Of a DNA stretch of 64,000 nt, positions 52,523 through 61,011 are shown piece by piece (positions within the stretch are counted from its first letter, which is position 1; every line of letters begins with the position of its first letter). The position numbers and the translations under genes were made by a program. Under the pieces are notes generated by a model. It made no database searches. It worked only from the letters and a program-made list of their open reading frames with translations, and was not told the origin of the DNA. The stretch is from Sulfitobacter sp. 20_GPM-1509m (GTDB taxonomy: Bacteria > Pseudomonadota > Alphaproteobacteria > Rhodobacterales > Rhodobacteraceae): positions 379,681-443,680 of the forward strand of contig NZ_KK211144.1 in NCBI RefSeq assembly GCF_000620505.1. The letters run 5' to 3'.

Positions 52523-53359
52523 CTAGTTGTCACTCGGCTTTGTCGACTGCTGAGAAATGACCATTGTCTCCCATCCATCATATTCGACCCCGGCATGCTC
52601 CGCTGTGTCGATGATGATAGGTGTTATCTCCTGAAATTCTGGCCAGCCGGTCGGCATTTCACGAGAAAGGACAACGCCATCAGGTCCGCTTAACCAATGA
52701 TCAACAAAAAACTCGTGGACCGCAAGACTGGCAGCAAGCACTTCCAGAGATCCCCTTTGCCCGTAGAACCAGAAATCCGTCTTTCTCGGTATGAGCCCGT
52801 CATCACCATTCTGTTGAAGGCTAGCGATCACGCTTCGATCTCCGTTCAACTGAATATCCAACGGCTTTGGAGTTATAAGTTGGATCAATGCTTGTCGATC
52901 TTCCACTTCCGCAGCATCGCATGAGAAGCCTTGTACCTGCGATGCTTCCAGAAATGGCGTCAAATCGAGCGGATCAGGATGCACAATAAAGATACGGCGC
53001 TGGCCTTGACCGGTCACACTGGCAACATGGATTGCGCGCGCAGCAAGCAATGTTGGCTCCTCCGCAATCTTGTCTTCAAGGTCGTAGAGGGGTGCTGTGC
53101 CTTGCGGCATCCCCCAATTACCTACGTTCGTGGGATCGGCCCGACAAATCACGGCGGTAGCACGTCCTTTAATCAGCAACATTTCGGCCTGAGAGTTGCC
53201 TGTTCTAGACAAAACAACCAGTGGCATGCCGTCAGACGCCACGCGATCAAAAAGAATCCAGCGCTCACTATCTGTGGACGCAGGTTGGTCAGCCTGAGCA
53301 ATGACAGGTTTCACGGCAGATAAAAGGCCAAGGAACAGCGCGGCAATTTGCTTTATCAC
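52523..53359 (-). CDS. Secreted protein with C-terminal RraB-like domain
   Basis: A 278-residue protein with an N-terminal signal ('QIAALFLGLLSAVKPVIAQ'), a domain of about 130 residues with no recognised family, and a C-terminal domain (about residues 165-270). That domain has the RraB/DUF695 features 'VIASLQQNGDDGLIPRKTDFW', 'FYGQRGSLEVLAA' and the terminal 'AGVEYDGWETMVI'. RraB normally is a cytoplasmic inhibitor of RNase E, so an exported version is unexpected. It starts with GTG. Codon use and GC look less biased than in neighbouring genes. The function is unknown. Confidence 0.7.
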   Translation of the reverse strand: MIKQIAALFLGLLSAVKPVIAQADQPASTDSERWILFDRVASDGMPLVVLSRTGNSQAEMLLIKGRATAVICRADPTNVGNWGMPQGTAPLYDLEDKIAEEPTLLAARAIHVASVTGQGQRRIFIVHPDPLDLTPFLEASQVQGFSCDAAEVEDRQALIQLITPKPLDIQLNGDRSVIASLQQNGDDGLIPRKTDFWFYGQRGSLEVLAASLAVHEFFVDHWLSGPDGVVLSREMPTGWPEFQEITPIIIDTAEHAGVEYDGWETMVISQQSTKPSDN

Positions 53360-53407
53360 TTACTCGGGGTCTCCAAGTTCTCGATTGCCCACAGTAGGGC
53401 ACGAACT

Positions 53408-53454
53408 GTTTACCTTAGTAAACGAACGACCGCAAAGGGCTCTTAGCAGCCCTT
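53408..53454. other. Two small palindromic hairpins upstream of the RraB-like gene
   Basis: GTTTAC-CTTA-GTAAAC (53408-53423) and AAGGGCT-CTTAGC-AGCCCTT (53435-53454) are two perfect short hairpins in the gap between the RraB-like gene and phnF. The first could be an operator; the second, a terminator-like stem without a T-run. Confidence 0.4.
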
Positions 53455-53569
53455 CGCCGCGGCTACACCATCAAAAGATGGTCCGTTGCAGCATTGAATG
53501 TCCGCTTCCTTCAAGTGCGCAGTTTGACATTACGTCCGCAGCAAAAGTCCGCATTCCGCCCAACGCCCC

Positions 53570-54280
53570 CTACTCCCCCTCCAGCGTCAGCGTAATCCGG
53601 TCCCCCGCGAACCATGTGTTCCCGAACTCCACCGGCACGCCCTCGACGTCCACGTTGATGCTGATCGCGTGTAGCACCGGGGCGCCCTCGGCGATGCGCA
53701 GGTGCAGGGCCTGGGTCGCCGTGGCCAGTTTCGCCTTCAGCCGGGTTGACGCGCGGGTGTAGTCCGCCACGCCGCCGCGCAGCAGGGCTGCCGTGATGGA
53801 CCGCAATTCGTGCAGGTCTGCGGGCAGATCGGGAAAGCGCGCCGCCGGAAAGGCGCTGCGCACCAGCCCTACGGGCTGTGCGTCGGCCAGCGACAGCCCC
53901 TGGTAGTCATGCACCATGGCCCCCGCCTGCAGCTTCAGCGCCTTGGCCTCCGCCGCCGTGACCGTACGGGTTTCCAGCGACAGGATTTCCTTGGCAGGCA
54001 CCCGCCCCGCCAGCGTCAGGTTCTGGTGAAAGCGGACCCGTTTGCCGATGGGGTAATCCGTCGGCACCTGTGTCACGAACACGCCCGCGCCGCGCCTTGC
54101 ATAGACCACGCCGTCCTCGGCCAGCGCGCCCAGCGCATGGCGCACCGTGTGGCGGTTCACGCCAAAGCGCGCGGCCAGTGCCGCCTCGGTCGGCAGCTTG
54201 TCACCTTGGGCGAACTGCCCGGCGGCGATTTCGTCGCGCAGGTGGGTGGCGATGGATTTCCAGATCGGGGTGCGGGCCAT
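53570..54280 (-). CDS. phnF: Phosphonate operon regulator PhnF (GntR/HutC family)
   Basis: A 236-residue regulator: winged HTH at residues about 5-72 ('GDKLPTEAALAARFGVNRHTVRHALGAL') and a UTRA effector domain ('IGKRVRFHQNLTLAGRVPA', 'EGAPVLHAISINVDVEGVPVEFGNTWF'). It is divergent from phnGHIJKLNM with a 10-bp-arm inverted repeat between them, the expected place for its operator. Confidence 0.92.
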   Translation of the reverse strand: MARTPIWKSIATHLRDEIAAGQFAQGDKLPTEAALAARFGVNRHTVRHALGALAEDGVVYARRGAGVFVTQVPTDYPIGKRVRFHQNLTLAGRVPAKEILSLETRTVTAAEAKALKLQAGAMVHDYQGLSLADAQPVGLVRSAFPAARFPDLPADLHELRSITAALLRGGVADYTRASTRLKAKLATATQALHLRIAEGAPVLHAISINVDVEGVPVEFGNTWFAGDRITLTLEGE

Positions 54281-54338
54281 GGTGTCACCAAAACTTCACA
54301 GAAGGGGGGATTGCGGTGCGGGGCAGAATCAGGGATAG

Positions 54339-54370
54339 ATTTGTCTAGTTGTATAGGACTCTAGACAAAT
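54339..54370. promoter_or_regulatory. Inverted-repeat operator candidate for PhnF
   Basis: ATTTGTCTAG (54339-54348) and CTAGACAAAT (54361-54370) are perfect 10-bp arms with a 12-base spacer, ending 15 bases upstream of phnG. GntR-family repressors often bind such sites. Confidence 0.7.
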
Positions 54371-54385
54371 CGGCAAGGTGTCTAC

Positions 54386-54841
54386 ATGAAAGATGAAACG
54401 GACCCGAACGCAGCCCGCAAGGCATGGCTGGGCCTCTTGGCCCGCTGCCGTGCGGCTGACCTGAATGCTCTCTGGGCAGGTGCGGCACTGGCCCCCGATC
54501 ACACCGTCCTGCGCGCGCCCGAAGTGGGCAGCGTCATGGTGCGGGGCCGTGCGGGGGCTGTGGGCAGCGCCTTTAACCTTGGCGAAGTCACCGTCACCCG
54601 CGCCTCGGTGCGGCTGGCCTCGGGGCAGGACGGGCACGGTTATGTGCAGGGCCGTGACAAGGTCAAGGCGACGCAGGCGGCGCTGATTGATGCGCTGATG
54701 CAGACCGATCAGGCCGATGCGATCCGCGCTGCGGTGCTGGACCCGCTGCAGGACCAGATGACCCAAACCCGCGCCACCCGCAGCGCCAAGGCAGCGGCCA
54801 CCAAGGTCGAGTTTTTCACCATGGTCAGAGGAGAAGACTGA
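54386..54841 (+). CDS. phnG: C-P lyase subunit PhnG
   Basis: A 151-residue PhnG with 'RKAWLGLLARCRAADLNAL', 'VMVRGRAGAVGSAFNLGEVTVTRASVRL' in part and 'GYVQGRDKVKATQAALIDAL'. It belongs to the PhnGHIJ core complex that forms the ribose triphosphate phosphonate intermediate. It shares a base overlap (TGATG) with phnH. Confidence 0.95.
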   Translation: MKDETDPNAARKAWLGLLARCRAADLNALWAGAALAPDHTVLRAPEVGSVMVRGRAGAVGSAFNLGEVTVTRASVRLASGQDGHGYVQGRDKVKATQAALIDALMQTDQADAIRAAVLDPLQDQMTQTRATRSAKAAATKVEFFTMVRGED

Positions 54842-55401
54842 TGCAGGCTGACGCACTCTCTGGCGGTTTTGCCAATGCCCCTATCGACGCGGCCCACGCG
54901 TTTCGCCACATCATGCAGGTGATGGCGCAGCCGGGGCGGATTGAAACCGTGACCGGTGGCACGCCGCCCGCACCGCTGTCTCAGGCGGCCGGGATCGTGT
55001 TGCTGACGCTTTGCGATCCCGAAACGCCGGTTTTTCTCGCACCCTCTCGTGACACGCAGGCGGTGCGCGACTGGATCACCTTTCACACCGGCGCGCCATT
55101 CAGCGGGGCGGCAGAGGCGGCCTTTGCCGTGGGCACATGGGACGAACTCAGCGGCCTGCCCTTTCCCATCGGCACGGCGGAATATCCCGACCGGTCCACC
55201 ACGCTGATCGTGGAATGTGACGCCCTGAGCAACACCGGTGCCACCCTGCGCGGGCCGGGGATCAAGGACAGCGCCACGCTGTCGCTGCCCGAAACCGCCG
55301 CCTTTCAGGCCAATGCGAAACTGTTTCCGCTGGGCCTGGACCATTTCCTGACCGCAGGCGACCAAGTGGCCGCCCTGCCCCGAACCACGAAAGTAAGCTG
55401 A
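54841..55401 (+). CDS. phnH: C-P lyase subunit PhnH
   Basis: A 186-residue PhnH: 'DAAHAFRHIMQVMAQPGRIE' at the start and 'LRGPGIKDSATLSL' and 'FPLGLDHFLTAGDQVAALPRTT' near the end. Core-complex component without its own active site. Overlaps phnI by one base. Confidence 0.95.
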   Translation: MQADALSGGFANAPIDAAHAFRHIMQVMAQPGRIETVTGGTPPAPLSQAAGIVLLTLCDPETPVFLAPSRDTQAVRDWITFHTGAPFSGAAEAAFAVGTWDELSGLPFPIGTAEYPDRSTTLIVECDALSNTGATLRGPGIKDSATLSLPETAAFQANAKLFPLGLDHFLTAGDQVAALPRTTKVS

Positions 55402-56540
55402 TGTATGTAGCCGTCAAAGGCGGAGAGCGGGCGATTGACAATGCCCACGCATGGCTGGCCGAAGAACGGCGCGGCGATGCGTCGGTCGATGAATTGTCGG
55501 TCCCGCAAATCCGCGAACAGCTCAAGCTGGCCGTGAACCGCGTCATGGCCGAAGGGTCGCTTTATGATCCCGACCTTGCCGCGCTGGCGATCAAGCAGGC
55601 GCGGGGCGATCTGATCGAGGCAATTTTCCTGATCCGCGCCTATCGCACCACCCTGCCGCGCTTTGGTGGCTCGGTCCCCATCGAGACCGAGGCCATGGCC
55701 TGCGACCGCCGTGTCTCGGCGACGTTCAAGGACGCGCCGGGTGGGCAGATGCTGGGGCCGACATTCGACTACACGCACCGCCTGCTGGATTTCAAACTGG
55801 CCGCCGAGGGTGATGTGCCCGCAGCCGAAGAGGCCGAGGCGCGCGATGCGCAGACACCGCATATCATGAGCTTTCTGGACCGCGAGGGGTTGATCCAGCC
55901 CGAGACGGACAGCGACACGACGCCACCCGACCTGACCCGCACACCGCTGGAGCTGCCCGCCACCCGCGATCTGCGGCTGCAATCGCTGACCCGTGGCGAC
56001 GAGGGGTTCATCCTTGGCATGGCCTACTCCACCCAGCGTGGATACGCGCGTAACCACGCCTTTGTGGCGGAATTGCGCATAGGGGTGGTGCCGGTGGAGA
56101 TGGACATTCCCGAACTGGGGTTCGCAATCGAAATCGGCGAGATCGAAGTGACCGAATGCGAGACGGTGAACCAGTTTCAGGGATCAAAGACCCAACCGCC
56201 GCAGTTCACCCGCGGCTATGGGCTGGTGTTCGGCATGTCGGAACGCAAGGCGATTTCGATGGCGCTGGTGGACCGGGCGCTGCGCTGGAAAGAGCTGGGC
56301 GAAGACAACCTTGGCGCGCCCGCGCAGGACGAGGAATTCGTGCTGTACCATGCGGACAACATTCAGGCGACGGGGTTCCTGGAGCACATCAAGCTGCCCC
56401 ATTACGTCGATTTCCAATCGGAACTGGAGTTGATCCGCAAGCTGCGGCGTGAGGCGCAGGCCAATACTGCCCCGCAAACTGATACCTCAGATGCCTCCGG
56501 CGGGAGTTTATCTGGCAAGATGAAGGAGGCGGCAGAATGA
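55401..56540 (+). CDS. phnI: C-P lyase subunit PhnI (nucleosidase)
   Basis: A 379-residue PhnI: 'MYVAVKGGERAIDNAHAWL', 'RRVSATFKDAPGGQMLGPTFDYTHRLLDF' in part, 'GYARNHAFVAELRIGVVPV' and 'YGLVFGMSERKAISMALVDRAL'. With ATP and a phosphonate it releases adenine to form a ribose-linked phosphonate. Its stop overlaps phnJ by 4 bases. Confidence 0.97.
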   Translation: MYVAVKGGERAIDNAHAWLAEERRGDASVDELSVPQIREQLKLAVNRVMAEGSLYDPDLAALAIKQARGDLIEAIFLIRAYRTTLPRFGGSVPIETEAMACDRRVSATFKDAPGGQMLGPTFDYTHRLLDFKLAAEGDVPAAEEAEARDAQTPHIMSFLDREGLIQPETDSDTTPPDLTRTPLELPATRDLRLQSLTRGDEGFILGMAYSTQRGYARNHAFVAELRIGVVPVEMDIPELGFAIEIGEIEVTECETVNQFQGSKTQPPQFTRGYGLVFGMSERKAISMALVDRALRWKELGEDNLGAPAQDEEFVLYHADNIQATGFLEHIKLPHYVDFQSELELIRKLRREAQANTAPQTDTSDASGGSLSGKMKEAAE

Positions 56541-57406
56541 CTGACTATAACTTTGCCTATCTGGACGAGCAGACCAAGCGGATGATCCGCCGTGCGATCC
56601 TCAAGGGGTTGGCGATACCGGGTTATCAGGTGCCCTTTGCCAGCCGTGAGATGCCGATGCCATATGGCTGGGGCACCGGCGGGGTGCAGGTATCTGCCGC
56701 CGTGCTGATGCCCGAGGACACGTTCAAGGTGATCGACCAAGGGGCCGATGACACCACCAACGCGGTGTCGATCCGCCGGTTCTTCCAGAAAACCGCCGGC
56801 GTGGCCGTGACCGAAGCCACGGCAAAGGCCAGCGTGATCCAGACCCGCCACCGCATTCCCGAAGAGGACCTGCGCGAAGATCAGATATTGGTTTACCAAG
56901 TGCCGATCCCCGAGCCGCTGCGCTTTCTGGAGCCGTCCGAGGTGGAGACCCGCAAGATGCACAGTCTGGAGGAATACGGCCTGATGCATGTGAAGCTGTA
57001 CGAGGACATCAGCCAGCACGGCGCGATTGCCACGGCCTATGCCTATCCGGTGAAGGTCGAGGGGCGCTATGTGATGGACCCCTCGCCCATTCCGAAATTC
57101 GACAACCCCAAGCTGGAGATGGCCGCGATCCAACTGTTCGGCGCGGGCCGCGAGCAGCGGATTTACGCGGTGCCGCCCTATAGCAAGGTGGTCAGTCTGG
57201 ATTTCGAGGATTTCCCCTTCGAGGCCAGCAAGGCGGACCACCCTTGTGATCTGTGCGGGGCGACCGACAGCTATCTGGACGAGTTGATTGTCGATGACGA
57301 CGGCGGGCGTCTGTTCATGTGTTCGGACACCGATTATTGTCAGGGCCGCCGCGCGGCGGGGCATGTGGGCGCACAAGGCGTCCCGATTGAGGAGGACGCG
57401 GCATGA
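56537..57406 (+). CDS. phnJ: C-P lyase PhnJ (radical SAM)
   Basis: A 289-residue PhnJ. The cluster cysteines Cys237, Cys240, Cys262 and Cys268 keep the family spacing, and Gly29 in 'AIPGYQVPF' corresponds to the glycyl-radical residue. It cleaves the C-P bond to yield the alkane and ribose cyclic phosphate. Appears fully functional. It overlaps phnI and phnK by 4 bases each. Confidence 0.98.
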   Translation: MTDYNFAYLDEQTKRMIRRAILKGLAIPGYQVPFASREMPMPYGWGTGGVQVSAAVLMPEDTFKVIDQGADDTTNAVSIRRFFQKTAGVAVTEATAKASVIQTRHRIPEEDLREDQILVYQVPIPEPLRFLEPSEVETRKMHSLEEYGLMHVKLYEDISQHGAIATAYAYPVKVEGRYVMDPSPIPKFDNPKLEMAAIQLFGAGREQRIYAVPPYSKVVSLDFEDFPFEASKADHPCDLCGATDSYLDELIVDDDGGRLFMCSDTDYCQGRRAAGHVGAQGVPIEEDAA

Positions 57407-58173
57407 CACCGCTTTTGCAGGTAGAAGGCGTGGCCAAGTTCTATGGCGCGCGGGTGGGATGTACGGACGTGTCGTTCGATCTGTACCCCGGCGAGGTCAT
57501 GGGGATCGTGGGCGAAAGCGGCTCGGGCAAGTCGACCTTGCTGAACTGTCTGGCGGGGCATCTGACGCCCGATGCGGGTGCCGTGCGCTTTGATACCAAG
57601 ACCGATGGCTTGCGCGACACCGTGACCATGCGCGAGCCGGAACGGCGGATGCTGGGGCGCACCGACTGGGCGTTTGTCCACCAGCACGCCCGTGACGGGC
57701 TGCGGATGAATGTCAGTGCGGGCGGCAACGTGGGCGAGCGGCTGATGGCCGTAGGCGCGCGCCATTATGGCAGCATCCGCGACACCGCGACCGACTGGCT
57801 GGGCCGTGTCGAGATCAACGCCGACCGCATCGACGACCGCCCCACTGCCTTTTCGGGGGGCATGCAACAGCGCTTGCAGATCGCGCGCAATCTGGTCACC
57901 GGGCCACGGCTGGTGTTCATGGACGAACCCACGGGCGGGCTGGACGTCAGCGTGCAGGCGCGGCTGCTGGATCTGTTGCGCGGGCTGGTCCGCGAGATGG
58001 GGCTGAGCGCGATTATCGTGACCCACGATCTGGCCGTGGTGCGGTTGCTGGCCGACCGGCTTATGGTGATGAAAGACGGCCATGTGGTCGAGACCGGGCT
58101 GACCGATCAGGTTCTGGACGATCCGCAACATGCCTATACGCAGTTGCTGGTGTCCTCCGTATTGCAAGTTTAG
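57403..58173 (+). CDS. phnK: C-P lyase complex ATPase PhnK
   Basis: A 256-residue ABC-type ATPase: 'VGESGSGKSTLLNCLAGHL', 'WAFVHQHARDGLRMNVSAG', signature 'FSGGMQQRLQIARNL', 'LVFMDEPTGGLDVSV'. PhnK binds PhnJ in the core complex rather than acting in transport. A palindromic hairpin follows its stop. Confidence 0.95.
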   Translation: MTPLLQVEGVAKFYGARVGCTDVSFDLYPGEVMGIVGESGSGKSTLLNCLAGHLTPDAGAVRFDTKTDGLRDTVTMREPERRMLGRTDWAFVHQHARDGLRMNVSAGGNVGERLMAVGARHYGSIRDTATDWLGRVEINADRIDDRPTAFSGGMQQRLQIARNLVTGPRLVFMDEPTGGLDVSVQARLLDLLRGLVREMGLSAIIVTHDLAVVRLLADRLMVMKDGHVVETGLTDQVLDDPQHAYTQLLVSSVLQV

Positions 58174-58176
58174 GGC

Positions 58177-58199
58177 AGGTTTCGCCGCGAAACCTTTTC
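58177..58199 (+). terminator. Terminator-like hairpin between phnK and phnL
   Basis: AGGTTTCGC and GCGAAACCT are perfect 9-bp arms around a single base, giving a hairpin followed by TTTCC. It interrupts an otherwise overlapping operon and is the only gap longer than a few bases in phnG-phnM, so it may attenuate expression of phnL, phnN and phnM. Confidence 0.55.
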
Positions 58200-58224
58200 C
58201 GTTTATTAACAGTAGGTTAACAAG

Positions 58225-58908
58225 ATGATCCAAGTTGAGAACCTGTCCAAGTCCTTTACCCTGCACAATCAGGGCGGCACGGTCATTCCTGTGATGGAGG
58301 GGGCTGCCTTTGACGTGGCGGCGGGAGAATGTGTCGGGCTGATCGGGGCATCTGGCGCGGGGAAATCCACGCTGATGCGGATGCTCTATGGCAACTATCT
58401 GGCGGCCTCGGGGCATGTCCGCATTGGCGGTGTGGACGTGGCCACGGCGGAACCGCGCGAGATACTGGCGCTGCGGCGCGAAACATTGGGCTATGTCAGC
58501 CAGTTCCTGCGGGTGGTGCCGCGTGTATCAACGCTGGACGTGGTGGCCGAGCCGCTGTTGCGCACCGGCCACGCGCTTGACGCGGCACAGGCCCGCGCGC
58601 GCGAACTGCTGGCGCGGTTGAACATTCCGGAACGGTTGTGGGGGCTGAGCCCAACCACGTTTTCGGGTGGCGAACAGCAACGGGTCAACATCGCGCGCGG
58701 CTTTGCCTATGACTATCCGGCGCTGTTGCTGGACGAACCCACCGCCAGTCTGGACGCCACAAACCGCGAGGTGGTGCTGACGCTGATCGAGGACGCCAAG
58801 GCGCGGGGCGCGGCGATTGTCGGGATTTTCCACGACGAGGCGGCACGGGATCGGGTCTGCGACCGGGTGATTGATGCGGCCGCCTTTACTCCGGGCATGG
58901 CGGCATGA
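58225..58908 (+). CDS. phnL: C-P lyase system ATPase PhnL
   Basis: A 227-residue ABC-type ATPase: '[21 protein letters not shown]', '[21 protein letters not shown]', signature '[15 protein letters not shown]', '[16 protein letters not shown]'. It docks on PhnK in the full complex. It overlaps phnN by 4 bases. Confidence 0.95.
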   Translation: MIQVENLSKSFTLHNQGGTVIPVMEGAAFDVAAGECVGLIGASGAGKSTLMRMLYGNYLAASGHVRIGGVDVATAEPREILALRRETLGYVSQFLRVVPRVSTLDVVAEPLLRTGHALDAAQARARELLARLNIPERLWGLSPTTFSGGEQQRVNIARGFAYDYPALLLDEPTASLDATNREVVLTLIEDAKARGAAIVGIFHDEAARDRVCDRVIDAAAFTPGMAA

Positions 58909-59459
58909 GCGGGCGGATGATCGCCGTGGTCGGCCCGTCCGGTGTGGGCAAGGACACGGTGATGCAGGCGCTGGTCGATGCGGCGCCGCAACTGTCGCTG
59001 GTGCGCCGCGTGATCACGCGCGAAGCGGACGCGGGCGGCGAGGATTACGACGCAGTCAGCGTGCCGATGTTTATGGGCATGCAGGCGGCGGGCGAATTTG
59101 CGCTGAGCTGGCAGGCGCATGGGCTGCGCTATGGCATTCCGGCCACCGTGGACAAGGAGCTGAAGCAAGGCCGTGACCTGCTGGTGAACCTGTCGCGTTC
59201 GGTGCTGCCGGCGGCGCAGGCGCGGTTCGGGGCGATGCCGGTGCTGTTGCTGACCGCCAGCCCCGCCGTGCTGCGCGCCCGTCTGATGGCGCGGGGGCGC
59301 GAGGCGGGGGCCGAGATCGACGCACGGCTGGCGCGCGCGGGCTTTGCCCTGCCCGGGGGCATCAACGCAATCCATATCGACAATTCCGGCCCGATCGCCG
59401 ACACCGTACGGCGGGCGCTGGCGGCCCTTTATCCACAGAAAGACGTGACACTGACATGA
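58905..59459 (+). CDS. phnN: Ribose 1,5-bisphosphokinase PhnN
   Basis: A 184-residue guanylate-kinase-like enzyme with P-loop '[16 protein letters not shown]', '[18 protein letters not shown]' and '[15 protein letters not shown]'. It phosphorylates ribose 1,5-bisphosphate to PRPP in C-P lyase catabolism. Overlaps phnL and phnM by 4 bases each. Confidence 0.93.
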   Translation: MSGRMIAVVGPSGVGKDTVMQALVDAAPQLSLVRRVITREADAGGEDYDAVSVPMFMGMQAAGEFALSWQAHGLRYGIPATVDKELKQGRDLLVNLSRSVLPAAQARFGAMPVLLLTASPAVLRARLMARGREAGAEIDARLARAGFALPGGINAIHIDNSGPIADTVRRALAALYPQKDVTLT

Positions 59460-60601
59460 CCCAAGAGACCGTATTGACCAACGCCCGCGTGGTGCTGCCT
59501 GACGATGTGATCACCGGCACCGTGGTGCTGCGCGATGGCAGGATTGCCGATGTGGCCTCGGGTGGGACCGGCGTTGCGGCAGCGCAGGATTGCGAGGGGG
59601 ATTTCGTGGCCCCCGGCCTGATCGAGCTGCACACCGACAACCTGGAACGCCACATGGTGCCGCGCCCCAAGGTCGACTGGCCGCACCGCGCCGCGATCCT
59701 GGCCCATGACCGCGAGCTGGCGGGCACCGGGATCACCACCGTCTTTGACGCCATCCGCGTGGGGTCGATCCTGTCGGGGGATCACAAACGCTATGGCAAA
59801 TATGCGCGCCAGATGGCGGATGAGATACTGGACATGCGCAACCGTGGCGCGCTGAAGATCAGCCACCACATCCACCTGCGCGCCGAGATATGCTCGGAAA
59901 CGCTGGAGGAGGAGCTGGGCGAGTTCGGGGCAGACGACAAGGTGGGGATAGTGTCGCTGATGGATCACACCCCCGGCCAGCGGCAGTTCCGCGATGTGTC
60001 AAAGTTCGAGACCTACGTGCGTGGCAAGCACAACATGCAGGCCGAGGGTTTTGCCGAATACGTCGAATTCCTCTACGGGCTTCAGGCGCAGCTGGGCGCG
60101 AAACATGAGGCGGCGGCGGTTGCGGCGGCGGCGCGCTATGGTGCAACGCTGGCCAGCCACGACGACACCACGGCGGAACAGGTCGCGGCAAGCCATGCGC
60201 ATGGGGTGGCGATTGCCGAATTCCCCACGACGGTCGAGGCCGCAGCGGCCTGCCGTGCGTCTGGCATTGCCAACATCATGGGCGCGCCCAATCTGGTGCG
60301 CGGCGGGTCGCATTCGGGCAACGTGGCCGCGCAGGAACTGGCGCAGGCCGGGCTGCTGGATATCCTGTCGTCGGATTATGTCCCTGCGGCGCTGTTGCAG
60401 GCGGCGGTGCAGCTGGCGGGTGTCTGGGACGACATGGCGCGCGCGATTGCGACCGTGACGGCCACGCCCGCGCGGTCCGTGGGTCTGGTCGACCGGGGCG
60501 AGATTGCGGTGGGCAAACGGGCCGACCTGATCCGCTTTGGCGTACTGGACGGCGCGCCGCTGGTGCAGGCGGTGTGGTCGGAAGGGCGGCGGGTGGCCTG
60601 A
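59456..60601 (+). CDS. phnM: Triphosphate diphosphohydrolase PhnM
   Basis: A 381-residue amidohydrolase-superfamily enzyme. 'APGLIELHTDNLERHMVPRP' carries a metal His site, followed by 'LMDHTPGQRQF', 'ASHDDTTAEQVAASHAHG', 'HSGNVAAQELAQAG' and 'ILSSDYVPAALL' with the late Asp. It removes diphosphate from the ribose triphosphonate before PhnJ acts. Last gene of the operon. Confidence 0.95.
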   Translation: MTQETVLTNARVVLPDDVITGTVVLRDGRIADVASGGTGVAAAQDCEGDFVAPGLIELHTDNLERHMVPRPKVDWPHRAAILAHDRELAGTGITTVFDAIRVGSILSGDHKRYGKYARQMADEILDMRNRGALKISHHIHLRAEICSETLEEELGEFGADDKVGIVSLMDHTPGQRQFRDVSKFETYVRGKHNMQAEGFAEYVEFLYGLQAQLGAKHEAAAVAAAARYGATLASHDDTTAEQVAASHAHGVAIAEFPTTVEAAAACRASGIANIMGAPNLVRGGSHSGNVAAQELAQAGLLDILSSDYVPAALLQAAVQLAGVWDDMARAIATVTATPARSVGLVDRGEIAVGKRADLIRFGVLDGAPLVQAVWSEGRRVA

Positions 60602-61011
60602 GGCGGGGCTGGAGAAGAGTGGACCTTGGCTGCCGTTGAAGGACTGTGCAGCGGCCCAAGGTATCTTTAGTGGCGAACGGCAGGTTCGAGCCCAATGTGA
60701 CCTTGCCACTGAGGGCAGCGCCCGACCGCGGGTGGGCATCGGCACGTCCGTGGGTGCCACTTTATTTCTAATCTTTGGCGTGCGGCAGAAGAGGCGCAAG
60801 ACGGTGAGGAAGCGCCCGCCCATGGGGCGGTCGGGCGCTGCCCGGCGGTGCTTCGCACCTTGACTCCGGGCTTTGGTGATTGGGGATGGCGTTGAGCTCG
60901 CCGAACCTCGGTCCGTCGATGCGCGGCTTTGCGAACGGCTGCTATGTCCGCTCTGCAGCCCTTGGTGCAGATCACCGCAAATGTCCGCAATCCAACCGCC
61001 GCGCCGTCCCC
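60602..61011. other. 410-base intergenic region after phnM
   Basis: No gene is visible. It contains copy B of the dispersed repeat (60700-60875) and, beyond it, short stretches such as 'TATGTCCGCTCTGCAGCCC' and 'AAATGTCCGCAATCC' resembling the degraded intergenic sequence seen near 53500. The first 100 bases after phnM show nothing recognisable. Confidence 0.5.
60700..60875 (-). repeat. Dispersed intergenic repeat, copy B (inverted relative to copy A)
   Basis: The reverse complement matches copy A (5391-5567) over the whole length with scattered substitutions. It includes the same GC-rich hairpin (about 60810-60838) and the 'GATGCCCACCCGCGGTC' block. With copy A it brackets most of the window in inverted orientation. 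Confidence 0.8.

Noticed and set aside
54282-54299. PHO-box-like sequence upstream of phnG (GTGTCAC, CAAA, ACTTCAC)
   Set aside because: The first half matches reasonably but the second half shares only four of seven positions with the consensus, and there is no further in-phase repeat as upstream of phnC.
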